Shown: positions 26,791 to 47,088, numbered from the stretch's first letter. The stretch: 64,000 bases of DNA from Deuterostichococcus epilithicus (GCA_033439295.1 JAVTLE010000014.1:2604001-2668000), one strand, 5' to 3'. Numbers and translations: made by a program. Notes: a model not told the origin generated them from the letters alone.

Positions 26791-29700
26791 TCACTGCGGC
26801 TGCAACGTGGCCGCCTTGGGCACGATGCCCAGGTCGTCCGTGGATTGGTCGGAGTCCGACTCTGCGTCCTTCGCAGCCGCTGCCTTGCCCTGGAGAGGCA
26901 CCTCCTCCTCCTCGGTTTCGGAGCCTGCAGCGCGTTCACAGCAGTATTGGCGCCACACCCATCACAGAGCTGTTGTTGTTGACACACGCTTGCCATGGTA
27001 AGCGCACCGGGCAGTGGCGCTGAAAAGCTGCAAAACATGCGAGCAGCAGCGGCACTGGCGCAGCGGGCGACTTTGCAACCAGTCACATGTCAAGCTGACG
27101 TGTGCAGGGGCGCCAGATCAATATCCTTTCTCTCACTGTAGCAGCCGGAGCAGAGCGCACCAGACTCCTCGGTGCCGCTGTCCTCTGAGTCGTACTCCTC
27201 CTCTTCCTCCTCGCCCTCCTCGCTGCCCTCCCCGTCCCCGTCCGCCCACTCGTCCGCCTCTGCGGGGTTTTGAGGGCATGCGGCCGCGGGTCAGTGGCTG
27301 CCCGCATGGGGCGGCAATCGAGGTCTTGACTCTAGAGGTGAGAAAGGGTCGAGAGGCGCTGCCGACGCAATTGCCATGGTCCCGCCGCTACAGAACGGCT
27401 AGCCATGCCAGAGCAGCCAGAGCGGCCGCACCAGAGCGAAGTCTGCAGCAAAGGTGCAAATTTCACGATGGCGGCAGCGGACGGGGCGGCGCACCTTCTT
27501 CGGGGTTGCCGTACTCGTCCAGGGGGATGACGCGGCCGCCGCGCCCGGCGCGCCCCTCACGCTCCGCCCTCGACTTCTCCCCCACCTGCAACAACATCGT
27601 TGAATTGCTGACTGCGGTACAACGGTCTGGTCATTACAGAGAATCGTGGCTGCACCACAAAACACACTCTGTGTGGGTCACACCGCGTCCACGCAGCAGT
27701 TGCAGCGGCAAAAGTCCTGGCACCCTGCAGACACGAAACACTTATTCCCCCAGCGCACCTTGAGCTTAAGGGGCACGAGCTGGTCGGCGCCGATCCAGGA
27801 GTCGCACATGACGAACAGGGTGTACTCCTTGCGCGCGGCGGTGCGCGGCATGAACTTCACCTCCACCAGCTGCCCCGGCGGCTGTGCCTTAGCGGCCTCC
27901 GCCCCGCCCGAAGACGCCTTGGCGCCGTTTGCCGCCTGCGCCCCCATTGAGGCCAGGCAGGTTCAACGGCTGAGTGCTCAACGCACAAGACGCTGCGAAC
28001 AGGGCAGCACATGACCCTGATGGGGCATGGCTCTCAGAGCTCAAACGCCACGGGCACAGCACATGCAGAAAGCACAGTGGACAGGCATGAGGGTGGGCAA
28101 GCGAGACAAGTTTCCGTAGTGCACACCGGTGCGTCTGCGCCCGACACTGCTGCCTTGGAGCTGACCTCCGCAGCCGCTGTCCCGTTGGCGCTGACGGACA
28201 CATCGCCCTCCGACGCCTGCAGCGCACCAGCAGTCACATGTCACCGCGAGCAAAAGCTATCACGCCATGCACCCATGCTTGCAGCGATGCCCGCAAATGC
28301 GACGAGGATGCGAAGACCGACAGCAGGCATTTAAGCGCGTGCCTACTTCCGGTAGCAATGGACGGCAGCCAGCACAAGCGACACAACAATGTTGATTCGG
28401 GTGACGTCAAACGAGCTCAGGCAGGCCGCACCTTGGCGGCCTGGGCGCCCAGGTACTCGGCCTCCAACAGGCTGACATGTTCCACAGGGGAGATGACCTC
28501 GTTGGTGAGCGGGTCCGCAACAAACAGGAACCACTTCTCCTCCCGCGGCAGCGGGAAGTGCGGCGCAAAGACCGCCACCGCGCTGCCGTCCCGCCCCAGC
28601 TCTGCGTGTGCAGGTCGAGAGTTCAGTGGTCAGCGTCATGCTCGATGAGCACAGCTCGGTGTTCTTCGTGCAAGGGCGCAGTCTCCACATTGGCAGCTCC
28701 GCAGGATGATGAGAGACGCCTAGCAAGACAGGTCGCAGCCACACCGGGAACCTTAGCGCCTCTGCATGCACAGAGGAGATGGAGGGTCTTTTCAGGATGC
28801 CAACCCGGACAGCATTCTGGAGTGACTGGGAAAGTTCCAGACCGGCGCACTGACACTGCCAAGCAGGAGGCTGCATCAACGCGCCGGCAGCCTGCCCTGC
28901 GCGGGCAGTCTGTCTTGAACAGCATGCTGGAAACAGGCAAGTAGTGGTATCAAGCTGGGGCGCAGCGCCCATCCGAAAAATCAAAGGGGAAACCGTGCCT
29001 TGTGTGGCGTGGGAGGGGCGCGACAGCAGGATGCGGGCCTTGCAGGTGACGATGTCCTCCACCATGATGGCCGCCTCCGGCTCGCCGGCCACCTCGCATG
29101 TGGCTGTCACGCCGACGCTGGGGATGGACGACAGCGACGTCTCCACATCGTCCACCTGCACCGATTCACGGCGTTCTGTCGGCGGATATTCGGCATTCGT
29201 CCGATCATGAGCAGTTTGAGCAGCTCCTCGGAAACACAGAACGGCACGGCTGACAACACACACAGCGCCAGGACTCCTTCCAAGCTAGCGAGTGCAGGCG
29301 AGCTCCCCCAGGAGCGCACCTGCTCCCCGGACAGGCCGGCAAAGGCGAGGACCTCCCGCCGCTCGGGCGGCCCCAGCGCCTGCAGATCGGGCAGCCCACG
29401 CACGCGCTTGCGCGCCAGCCGCTTGAGGGCCTCAGCGTCCAAGTGCGGCAGCTGCAGCAGCGGCGCAGAGCCCTCCACCGTGCCCTTGTGCGCCCCCGGG
29501 TTACGCCGCGCCGACAGCGGCACCGCCTGCGGGCAAGGGGATGCCAGTGGGCACGAGGTGCACAGGTGCACGAATGCTGTGACTGGGCAGCCGCTTGGGC
29601 GGTCCTGGCGCCTGCTTGCGGCCCGTCAGCGCATGGCGGCTGCGTGTTGGTGGCCGCCGCTGCTGATGTCGTGCAGTTCGGCAGCATGGGGGCCGAGGGA

Positions 29701-31838
29701 GCATGCGCTTCACGGTCGGGCCTGGCACGGTTCGTAACGCACTTCACGCAGAGACACAGCCACCTCCAGGTCTGGCAACAGCCCAGCCGCCAGTGCCTCT
29801 GCCCCTGACTCGCCGGCCGATCCCCGGGGCGCAGCACAGGAGCTGCGGTGCCCGAGCGGCAGCGACCGATGGACCCACCTGCACAAGGTGCTGCAGGAAC
29901 TCAGCGGACCCAACGGCCGGCGCCAGCCAGCCGTACCCCGCCGGCGGCCGCGGCATCGCCGAGAGCTTCACCATCTCCGCCGCCAGCGTCGGCGCCTTTT
30001 CGAGCACGAACTTCAGGTCCTTCTCCAGCCCCGCCGGCACCTCGGTCCGCTCCAGGTGCGCCATCAGCAGCATGCTGGCCTTGACACAGGAGGGCTTGCG
30101 CTGCCAGAAGGCCTTCTTCTCCCGCAGGTCCGGGTGCGTCCTGCGCGGCAGCCAGTACGTGCGTCGGCCGGCGTGCCTTCTGAGCGACTGCGACTGCCTC
30201 GACTGCGCGGCAACTGCAACATGCAGAAGCGCTGGTGCTCCGCACAGGCGCCATTTGTGCAAGCCTCCAGGCACCACAAAGTGCCAAGGAGGTGATGTCC
30301 AGCCACATTGGATGCTCCAAGACGAAGCACTGCGTGACGCTGCTCAGCGTCAGAACTGCACTGACGACCGTAGGCTCTGGCAGCAGCGGCTCGCACCTAA
30401 GGGTGTCCTTGCGGAGCACCTCCAGTGCCGGCAGCTCCTCTTGCAGCACCGGCATGTGGATGAACTCGCTCGCGACCGTCAGCGTTTCCGGGATGCGGCC
30501 CAGGCTCTGCCCCTCCCGAATGCCCCATGGCGACCTGCATTGCAGCGTGATGCGCCTGGGGGGCTGCAGGCTCAGAGTGGGTGCCATGCATGCAGACTGG
30601 GGCGTGAGGGGCTCCCCACAACCAGAACTTGGCTCGTGCCGAGATTGGTGTGCAACTCAGAGTGCAGGCCAGCATGCAGGCCAGCATGCAGGTCAGCATG
30701 GAAGCAAGGTCGAATTGTGGCATGGCCGGCGGCAGTGACTCACCTGAGGAACAGCTCATAGGTCTCGCCCAGGATGCCATCGCCGCTGTACTTGTCGGAG
30801 CGCAGCAGGTAGCAGGCCGCGGCGATGAGCGGCAGCAGGACGAAGCAGAACACCAGCGCCGCCAGCAGCGCAGGCTGCGTCTTGGCATCGCCCTCCAGCA
30901 GCCACTTGGGCAGCGCAATGCCCATGCTGATGGACTGCGCAGCGGAAGCGAGGAGCCAGCCTTAGGCTTCTCTGATGCACCAATTAGCCCAGAGCTAGCA
31001 CAAGGTCCTCGAAGAGAGCGACGCCATGCAAAGGCTGGCGCCGCCTGCATGGCAAACCATATGAACGGAGGCTGGGCTCTGTAACACCCACCTGCGGGCC
31101 GTCTGGATGGCCGTGCTGCTCGTAATTCTTCCTCGCCAGCGGGTCAGACAGCGCCTTGTACGCCTTGGTGATGTACTCCGCAAAGTACTTTGCGGCCGCG
31201 GGGTCGGGGTTCTTGTCGGGGTGGAACCGCAGCGACAGCTGCCGGTATGCCCGCTTTACGTCGCGGTCCGACACCCCCGGCGCGATCTCCAGTATGCTGT
31301 ACGGGTCAAAAGGCTGCGACTCCTTTGCGGACATCTGCGCAGGATGAGGGGATGTAGGGAGTGAGCACAAGACCCGCTCGTAGCGACGTGTAGAACACAC
31401 CCATGGATCGCCACGACAGGCAGCCCAAGAGAGGTTCATGTGCGCAGGGACGCACCTTGACACAGAACACCAGGAAGCAAAAGAACGCCCACAGGCCCAG
31501 CAGCACCAGGTTGCTGGGCTGCATGAGCTGGCGATACGCCTTGCTGACCCGCGACTCCTTCCCCGCCGTCTGCGCATACACATCAAATTATTGGCAGCAG
31601 TGTGTGATGCATATATGACCGCGGCTGAGCACCTTCTCGCCATGTCTCTCTTGAAAACTACAGCCATGACACTAGAAAGAGAAAGTGATTGAGGCTGCAC
31701 CTTCACCCATGGCTTCACGACCTGCTTGGACTGCGCCGAAAGGTTGTAGAGCTTGTGGATCGTGTAGGGGATAAGCACGATCGTGTACAGCGACAGGCAG
31801 AACACCACGAACAGGCCAGAGCCCTCTGCCTCGACCAT
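26791..31838 (-). CDS. SEC63: SEC63, J-domain subunit of the ER translocon
   Basis: SEC63 is an ER membrane protein that recruits BiP to the Sec61 channel for protein import. Fourteen exons were traced: 31701-31838, 31456-31569, 31092-31334, 30744-30934, 30397-30534, 29879-30140, 29320-29526, 28994-29155, 28432-28599, 28166-28216, 27759-27935, 27495-27585, 27161-27259 and 26791-26924. They encode two N-terminal helices, a J domain with the HPD tripeptide in FHPDKNPDPAAAKYF, a third helix (FCFVLLPLIAAACYLL), and the Sec63/Brl domain with GYGWLAPAVG, AVPLSARRNP and QLPHLDAEALKRLARKR. The tail is highly acidic (GEEEEEEYDSEDSGTEE), as in plant SEC63. One junction is ambiguous: exon 8 can end at 28994 with GT or at 28999 with GC, each with its own in-phase acceptor at 28599 or 28601. 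It is head-to-head with the LYRM7-like gene. Confidence 0.95.
30665..30700. repeat. Short direct repeat in a SEC63 intron
   Basis: Three imperfect tandem copies of a 12-bp unit built on GCCAGCATGCAG, in the intron between exons 4 and 5. No function is evident. Confidence 0.85.
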
Positions 31839-32185
31839 CCCGGCAATCAGACCAACAAGGTGCGGTGGATGTCCGCACGCTGGTTACGCCACCCTCAACA
31901 CCATACGCAAGCGCAATGCATGCTGTCCTGCGATACGACAACCTGCAATTCCTGCAAGAGCCCAATTGGCGCCACTGCGAAGCAACATCGGCATTTCTTA
32001 CAGCAGATGCACCTCGCCTTGCTCTGTTTTAAGTATCTGCAGCATTGCTGGCTTTCTGCAAAGAATTGACTACCGCATTATAATTCACGACAGCTGCACG
32101 CGGAGTCGGTACACGGCAGTCGCAGTTGTGAGGGCAGGGACTCCACCTGCACAGTCACGGTCAGGGCATTCGACCGCAAGCCTCC
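31839..32185. promoter_or_regulatory. Divergent promoter region between SEC63 and LYRM7-like genes
   Basis: The two start codons diverge across 347 bp, the most compact divergent pair in the window. It must contain both promoters. No TATA box or named element was recognised. Confidence 0.5.
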
Positions 32186-32699
32186 ATGAGCGCGTCACGG
32201 CCCATTGTAGTCTACAGGCATCTCCTGAGGACATTCCGATCCAGTGAGCGCCTTGCACGTGTGGCCTCAAGTGCTCATTACCGTAACGGCTGCAGCAAAC
32301 ATGCGTGGTGCGCTGACGGCTGAAGCCTCTGGACTTGCAGCATTCCAGGGCGACGGTGTTATGCTGGTCGGAGCCAGGACAGAGACGAGAAGCAAGTATC
32401 TGGTAGGCGGCTGCATTGCGTCCTCCTTCATTCCGGGCCGTTGCTCAACTCCTGCACATCCCGCAGACCTGCTGTCCACATGTCCGCAGGAGAGCGCCGA
32501 TGTGCATGATCCGGCCGAGATCGACCGGCTTTGTGACGAGGCACTGGACGTGGCAAAGTTTATGCGGGAGACAATTGTGCAGGCGAAGCTGAACGACCGC
32601 GGCAACTATGGTGTGGAAATGGGCGCATCCCACGAGTCCTACCATGCATCCGCACGCTCGAGCATGGCAGAAGAAGCGTTTGAATTACGGAACAGCTGA
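32186..32699 (+). CDS. LYR-motif protein, LYRM7/MZM1-like complex III assembly factor
   Basis: A small, three-exon gene (32186-32243, 32341-32402, 32490-32699) that joins in phase to 109 residues. The N-terminus has an LYR-type motif (VVYRHLLRTFRS) followed by FQGDGVMLVGARTETRSKY, which lines up with the KNDARALEAARIKI region of LYRM7. The second helix, CDEALDVAKFMRETIVQAKL, matches the conserved LLRTSVIQG segment of the same family. LYRM7/MZM1 chaperones the Rieske iron-sulfur protein before its insertion into mitochondrial complex III, so a mitochondrial matrix location is expected by family. The assignment rests on motif order and length; another LYR protein is possible. The start ATG is chosen because it places the LYR motif at the N-terminus. 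Confidence 0.78.
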
Positions 32700-33019
32700 C
32701 TGGTGCCCGGTCTGCTCCCACAGCCATGCAGGTGGACGACCAGCACCTGGATGAACATGGACATCTGACAGCGCAGTCCCCAGAAGACATTCTCAGGAAA
32801 TGAGGTTACATTGGAAGGGAAGGAGCGGCAGCCATTTGCAATGCCAGCGGCAAAATCCAATCTACCCGAGAAACTTACAGGTGCCGACTGACTTGACATG
32901 CTCTGCGAGTTCAAAACAATATCACGAACGAGACGTGCTGGCCACATCCGTCGCAATCAATGAAGGTCATCGCAGCTGACAATCCGGTTTCTGTTCGTCA
33001 GGGTGCAGGCCCTTCTCTG
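32700..33019. other. Intergenic, convergent 3' regions
   Basis: The 320 bp between the LYRM7-like and XRCC2 stop codons hold both 3' UTRs. Minus-strand TGTAA motifs occur at 32875-32879 and near 32804. Confidence 0.55.
32875..32879 (-). terminator. Putative UGUAA poly(A) signal for XRCC2
   Basis: TGTAA on the minus strand, about 140 nt past the XRCC2 stop, a typical distance for a chlorophyte poly(A) signal. Function is inferred. Confidence 0.4.
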
Positions 33020-34734
33020 TTAGGCGAGGGCCACGAGACTGCCATCGTCAATCTCGAAGCGGTCCTCGCCGTCGTGATGCGGCAGCAGCCATTGGGCCGC
33101 ATACACGACCGGTTTGGACGGGTCACCGCTCCCCAGCTGCTTCAAGAAGACGTGCTGCGTCATGACGTTCTGCAAGTGTGGGCACACGTCAGCAACTGTG
33201 AGGACAGCAGGCACACGCAGATCGTGCAGCCATGCGGACCCCTTGAATGGCATACAGCGACTGGTGCAAGGCTGCTGTAACTGACCCACACCTTCCAACC
33301 CGGAGGCATGACCTCCCTGGCGAGTGCCATTGCGTCTCGCGCCCGCGGCGGGAGCACATGCTGTGTGGCCATGACCGCCACCCTGCCAAAGCAGCCATGC
33401 GCCAATCTCCTTCCCTGTCATGCTGGTGCTTCCACAGGAGGACAAACAGGACAAACAGGGTATGCATGACGGACGACACTCTGGCTCGTCTTAGTTACCT
33501 GCAGGCCAGGACCTGCTGCAGATGCGCGACGACAGCCGCCTGGACTTGCGCTTGGCTTATGAGCCTTGGGGCGATCAAAACAGTGCGCAATCATTGATTT
33601 GACAGCACATTCGGGGGCTCAGGCTGTCTGCATGTGGGAAAGCGCACTGCCGACAGCAACAGGTTCCAGCATCGCATCATGGTCCAGGACGCACACGCAC
33701 CCTTTGGACATCCGGTCAATCTGTGCATTGGCGGCAATGTTATCGACCAGCAGCAGCTTCGGCGAGCCGCAGTCCTGGTAGCAATTCGCAGCGTCAGCCT
33801 GTCACAATTCTGGTATTGGGCCAGCACATGCGCAGAACAGGGCCAGAGAACAGCAGAGCAATACCTGCAGGCGCCCCAGAAGGGCAGGCATGACCTTCAG
33901 GGTTGCCAGGAACTCGAAACTGCTCTGGCATTGGACCTGTTGCATTCGCCCATCGTCATTGATGAGGCTCAAGACGGCACATTATGCACAACAAGCTCAT
34001 CAAGTACGGCGCGCTCACCAGAAATAGCCTCGACAGACTCTCGTCGATCACTTCACTGATCGCACCATCCAGTTGGTCCCTGCAGCACAGGGTGCGCAGC
34101 TGCGGTGCGTACATGGGGAGCGCAGGTCACTGTGGGGTTTCGCTTCACGCACAGGCAGTGTAGTCAGGGGCAGCCCACCCTTCCAAGCCATTCACATCGT
34201 TGCCGAGGCGGGGCTGCAAGCGGCTGCGCAGCACTTGAAACAACCGGAGAAGGTCGAACTTGAAGTCCAGATCGACAAAGATGCAAACGCCTGCGCCAGC
34301 AACACGAGCGCCGTCTGGTCTGTCTCTTCGTTTCCTCTGCAAGCGAGCACGTCAAGCTAGGTCGCAAGGGCAGATTTTACAGCATCGCTTCGACGGTTGC
34401 CTTCCAGGCCATTCAGGTCATAGCCCTGCCAGTGCCGCGGGAGGATGCAGGTAGCGGCTGTCTGCACCACGAAAAACAGTCGATCACATCGTTATTTTCA
34501 GGCCATGCGGCTTCCAAGCACAGTTCTGGAAACGTTTCAGACCTGTATGAGCAGCTCTGTCTTGGCTGAGCTGAAGCCTCCGCTGATCAGCGCCAGGTGG
34601 TTTGGCCGCAGCCTGATGCGCCGATCGATAAAGGAAATGTTGGTGTACAGAGGCTCCACGGAAACTCTCTGGAGGAGCTCGGCAGCTGTCTCATCCGGTC
34701 TGAGAAACTCGGCCAGCGATTCAGCGCTGTTCAT
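33020..34734 (-). CDS. XRCC2: RAD51 paralogue XRCC2
   Basis: XRCC2 is a subunit of the BCDX2 RAD51-paralogue complex in homologous-recombination repair. Nine exons were traced: 34543-34734, 34395-34461, 34179-34290, 34019-34079, 33865-33936, about 33661-33774, 33499-33539, 33292-33382 and 33020-33169. They follow the plant XRCC2 order: an N-terminal helix, a P-loop region GGFSSAKTELL (residues 52-62), CILPRHWQG, the diagnostic VCIFVDLDFKFDLLRLFQVL, SSFEFLATLKVMPALL, KLLLVDNIAA (Walker B-like), VAVMATQHV and REVMPPGWK. The C-terminus DGEDRFEIDDGSLVALA matches the RFIVDDSG end of the Arabidopsis protein. The 3' end of exon 6 is the least certain junction. The Walker A motif is degenerate. Confidence 0.9.
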
Positions 34735-35150
34735 TCACCAGCACGACTGTGGTGGACACCACATCACACGGGCATGTCTGCTCGCAAGGAAAGGGACACG
34801 ACCTGACAAGGCGACGTTGGATGAATTTCAGAGGTACGTTGAGTAGCAATTAGGCAAGAATCACAAGCCTGTGTTGTCGTGGACGCAGAACCCAGAACAC
34901 CAGGACGCGCAGCAGGCGCAGCACGACAGGTCCATATGGGACGCTAGCCTTGCTGGCCCTTGCTGAGTTCTCAAAACTGCAACAACGTTTTGAAGTTTGA
35001 CTTTTCAACAGCTCGCGGTTCGCTCGCCCGAGGAGCCGCGCGTGAGCTCGCCAAGACGGCCAGGTTGCGGCCTTGCTGTCACGGAAGTGCAGCATCTCCC
35101 TTGCCGGCAAATAAAACCTCTGGGCTACAAGCGGACGCTGCTGTACACGA
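34735..35150. promoter_or_regulatory. Divergent promoter region between XRCC2 and the 35151 gene
   Basis: 416 bp between divergent starts. No conserved core element was identified by eye. Confidence 0.45.
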
Positions 35151-38118
35151 ATGGCGGAGCTGTCGGAGGAGGCTGGCGCCAACGGGGTGGCTGACACTCC
35201 CAGGCCGTCGAGGCTGAACAGCGCAGCACCAGATTTCATCCCGCAGCAGCTGGACTCGCCGAAGCAGCGGGGATCGCTGCCGCGCGTGTCGATCGATCGC
35301 ACCTACAGCCGGCTGGACGCAGGTTTGTGTGCGTCAATCGATCATGGTTCCAAACACCAGGCCGCATCTGGCAGAGACTGCTTCGGGGTCCTTTTGGTGG
35401 AGCAGAGCAGCTCTGTGCAGTTCCGTGCCGACGTGACGGCTCACATGTGCAAAGTCGCCCTGCCAGCGTCCAGCTGGACTCGCAGCACGCTTGTGCCGCG
35501 TGGTTCTTTACGCGGTCGCCAGCGCTTCGAGCTGGTCTGTTGCACCACCGAGCACCCCAATGATCGACGCAGGTCATTCGCGAGCCTGAAGGGATTCCAT
35601 GGCAATTCACGTTGGTGATTGGCACGCGCCCGGCTCCTGTGCAGAGAAGCTCTGCACGACCCTCGAAGCTGACGCGCAGAAGTATATGGACGCTCTGAAA
35701 TGAGCTGCCGCGGCACCACCTGTGATGCCCATGGCGTGTTGTGCTGCTGTGCAGTCAACTTCAGCCCGGCAAATGGCGTGTGCACGCCTACGTCCACCAG
35801 CTGCTGGGTCTGGGACTGCTCGATGCAAGGCTGGTACTGGTCGCCGCATTACGTCAAGGGCGGTTCGCCCGCCAGCAGCTGGAGCCCGGTGCGCCTTGCC
35901 GCAACTCCCCACCCAGCGCTGCCTGTCACGCGGCTGCAGCTCAGCTGCAACTCAGTGCGGTGCATCCCTGTCGAGGGAAGCCACCCCGCAGCTCTGCACG
36001 TTGTCGTATGCCGAGAGGTCTTGCAGTCAAATGCATATTTATTGTCACACAAACGCGTCGTCCCTCATGTGCAGGCCTCGGTGCTGGCGCCCGTGACGCC
36101 GCAGCAGGGAAATGCCGGCGGCTTTTCGCACCAGCACCCGCACAGCAGCTGCTCCGATGGTGGCCTGGCGTCGGATGGCAGCAGCCTGTCAGGCGGCAGC
36201 AGTGCCGGCTGCCACAGCGCCAGCAGCGGCGGGCCTGACACGCCCATCGTGTGGCGCTACCATTACCAGCCGCCCCCCAGCCCGTTTGTCTGGCAGCACC
36301 ACAGCGCGGCGCCGCCGCCGGCCATGGCGCCGCTGACGCCGATGGCATACCCACCGCACCCGGCGATGCAGCACGGGCAGGCGCCGCCTGCCGAGCGGCT
36401 ACCGCTGGCGCACCCCCAGATGCAGCACTGCCAGATGCCGCATGTGCAGCCGCAGCTGCACGGCCACACGCTGCCGGAGGCGGCGCACCTGGGCGCGCCG
36501 CACCCGCTGGCGCTGCAGCCGCAGCAGGGGCCGCTGCAGCAGCCTGGCCTCCAGCCGCAGACGCCAACAATGTGCCGCGGGCCGCTGCTGCTGCACGGGC
36601 TGCAACCGCTGGGCATTCCGCCGCCGCCGCAGTTCCACAGTCCGCCACTGCAGTCGCCGTCGCCCGCCTACTCGTGCATGCAAGGTGCGCTGTGGGCACA
36701 TCCTGTAGCACTGGCCAGTTGCCCAGCCCAATCCATGAGCTGCCACTGCACCATGCTGGCACGCGCATCCTGTTGCAGGCTCCAGCCGATCTGAGAGCCT
36801 GCAGGCCACCGCACCGAAATTAACGTGCACAACATCTCGCCGCAGGTCAGCAGTGGTGCAGCTGGCAGCAACCGCAGGGCTTCGGCACGCCCATCCAAAC
36901 CCCGCGACGCTCCTCTCGCTTCAGCAGCAGCTCCCAGAATGCGTCTCCCAACCCGGGGCCGCCGACGCCTTGCCTGCCAGCAGCGGCGCCAAACATGGCA
37001 GCTCCGCCGCCGCCGCCTCCCCTGCGCATGCGCGAGCCGCTCCAGGTGCTTCATCCTGCTGCTCCAGCGCAACGCAATTGTAAGGCATCGGCTTACTGCA
37101 GCGCCCTGACTGTTGTTGGCTCACTCAGGCATGTTGTTTGCAGGAGGTGCAGCAGTGCGCTGAGCCAGCAGACAGCGGCGCCGGCCCGTGCTCGCCGTCC
37201 CGAAAGGCTAGTGGCATCTCGGCAGCAGACTCGGAGCAGATTGCTGCCGTGCTGGCCAGGGCAGCAATCCTTGGTGACGACGCCCCAAAGGAGGTGCACA
37301 CCTATGCTCCTGGAGGATCCTACCTGTGTTCCTGGCGGGCGATATGACTTCGAGAGTCTGCAAGGCGTGACTGACAACAGATTGAGGGGAGGTATACCAT
37401 GGCTGCAGCAGCTGGGGGCATCGGCCGTGATGCTGTGGCAAACCAATGCAGGTCTTTGTGCAGTGTTTGAAGCACAGAAAGTGGAGCCTGGCATTTGCAC
37501 ACACGCAGGTGGAGACGCTGACTGCGCTGCTGGGCTCGGAGGGGAAGGAACTCAACGCCAGACAGCGCCGCACGCTCAGGCGGTGCGTGCAGCGCCGTCG
37601 GATCTTCTCGGCAGTCGATCGCCTGCGCCGTTTGTCTCCACGCAAGAGAGAAGCCAGCACTGGCAGAATGAGCACGACCAAACGATCATCAACCAACTGC
37701 ATTGCTGACTGCACCTCGTGCGCGGCTCGCAGAGCCATGGAGCGGGCAGTCAAGGTGATGGGCCTCGGCCAGGACGGCGATGCGGGAGGGTCCTCAGACA
37801 GCGGCCGCTCTGCGGACGGCGCCTGCAGCTCGCCGCGCAAGCCCGGGGCAGCGCTGCCCACTGACGGGCGGCAAACCGGCGATGCGCCAGCCGCTGAGCT
37901 GCAGGTGCTCTCGGGCCACAATCGAAATGCATATGGATTGCACTTTGCGACGCCTGTGCTGTCATGCTGCGCTGCACCTTCTTCGACATGCCTTCGCCCG
38001 GTCTTAAATGGCCACGAGTGCCTCTGACTTGCAGCTTGCGGCAGTGGTGGATGGCGGCCTAGCACGGCTGCCCCTGGCGCCTCGAGAAGGTGCCTATTGC
38101 TGGAAGGGTGTGGCCTGA
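35151..38118 (+). CDS. Unknown Gln/Pro/His-rich protein
   Basis: I do not recognise this gene. Ten exons (35151-35322, 35645-35681, 35755-35888, 35940-35959, 36075-36684, 36849-37045, 37144-37293, 37509-37582, 37733-37904, 38035-38118) join in phase to 549 residues, which supports the model. The N-terminal part holds a helical segment, WRVHAYVHQLLGLGLLDARL with LVLVAALRQGRFARQQ after it, faintly like a cyclin fold. The middle, encoded mainly by 36075-36684, is low-complexity with repeated Pro, His, Gln and Met. A basic segment GKELNARQRRTLRRAMERAV lies near the C-terminus and may bind nucleic acid or form a helix. A nuclear regulatory role would fit this composition but is speculation. The 20-nt exon 4 is the weakest element. 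Confidence 0.6.
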
Positions 38119-38560
38119 CGCTGGGGAGTTTCTGAGGGCGAGGGCATTGAGAGGCTGGACAAGGTACCTGAGGTACCACGATCTTGGCGACTTTTTGCAC
38201 TGATGTCAACATGCGGAGCAGGCGTGTGCAGGTGTGCAGCTACTTGAAGCGCCAGGTAGTAGACGGGCACAGCTGCTCTTTCTCCGAGTTTGATAGGTAG
38301 AATGCGCATCCCGAGGCGTTTTCCAGAGGTTTGCAGCGGTCAGGCACCGCAGCCCGGCTGTTGAAAAAGGCCATCGCCTTGTGGACTTCGATTGTGTCGG
38401 TTTGCTTCAGGATTTGTTTGCGCTGAAGTCAAAATCATTTGGACACCAAAGGCCCAACATTGGGCAGCAAGCCCGAGACCATCAAGTATAACCATATTCC
38501 TGCCGGTTGGAAGCAGCAGCACGACTCTGAATGGTATCATCGGACGTCTCGCATCCCGCA
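38119..38560. other. Intergenic, convergent 3' regions
   Basis: 442 bp between facing stop codons of the unknown gene and the PRP2 gene. Nothing coding is supported here; both 3' UTRs are expected. Confidence 0.5.
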
Positions 38561-46459
<7,899 letters not shown>

Positions 46460-47088
46460 CGCCCTGGAGCCGGCTGATGCTCTGCAGGAGCCCCACCGGG
46501 CTCATGCCATAAGGCGTCTGCTCGGGCGCGGCGGTGCTTGTCGAATGACGATGACGATATACGAGCGCTTCTGCTGTTTTGGGGGAGTGAGAGGCCTGTG
46601 AATCGTCTCAATGACAAGTGCAACCACGTCAATACAGTGGCTGCTCCACTCAACTGGATGATTTGTTGCAAAGCACCTCGCTGACAGACTGTCAAATGGC
46701 AAGCGGGCTGCTTGTATGTAATAGATAGGGAGCCTCTCCGCAGAAGGAAATGGATTTTAAGGTTGCTGCTGCAGGACTGGCGCCATGCATCACAGCATCA
46801 CAGCTGATGGCACTTCCCGCTTGCATGTCGTAAGGGGTGCAAGGTGGTGCAGCTTTGCTGCAGCAGCTTCCAGACCCTCCAACACGTCTTGCGGTCCTCA
46901 TGTGAAACTGACCTTATTCTGACACTTGGCCAGTCTCCAGTGACACTACATCAACGCTGCTGCCTTTGGAAGCGCCGTTGTCGTCACTCCTTGGCCCTGT
47001 GCGACGTCCACCGCGCATTGCTGGTGTTCAGAGCTGCGCGTCGAGATTGAGCAACCGCACTTGTAGAGCATGAAGGGGCAGGCCTCGA
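46460..47088. promoter_or_regulatory. Divergent promoter region between PRP2 and ATG12
   Basis: 629 bp between divergent starts. No exon with family support is seen on either strand and no core promoter motif is recognisable. Confidence 0.45.

Noticed and set aside
35755-35888. Cyclin box
   Set aside because: Only one helix-like segment fits and the conserved cyclin residues were not found, so no name was given.
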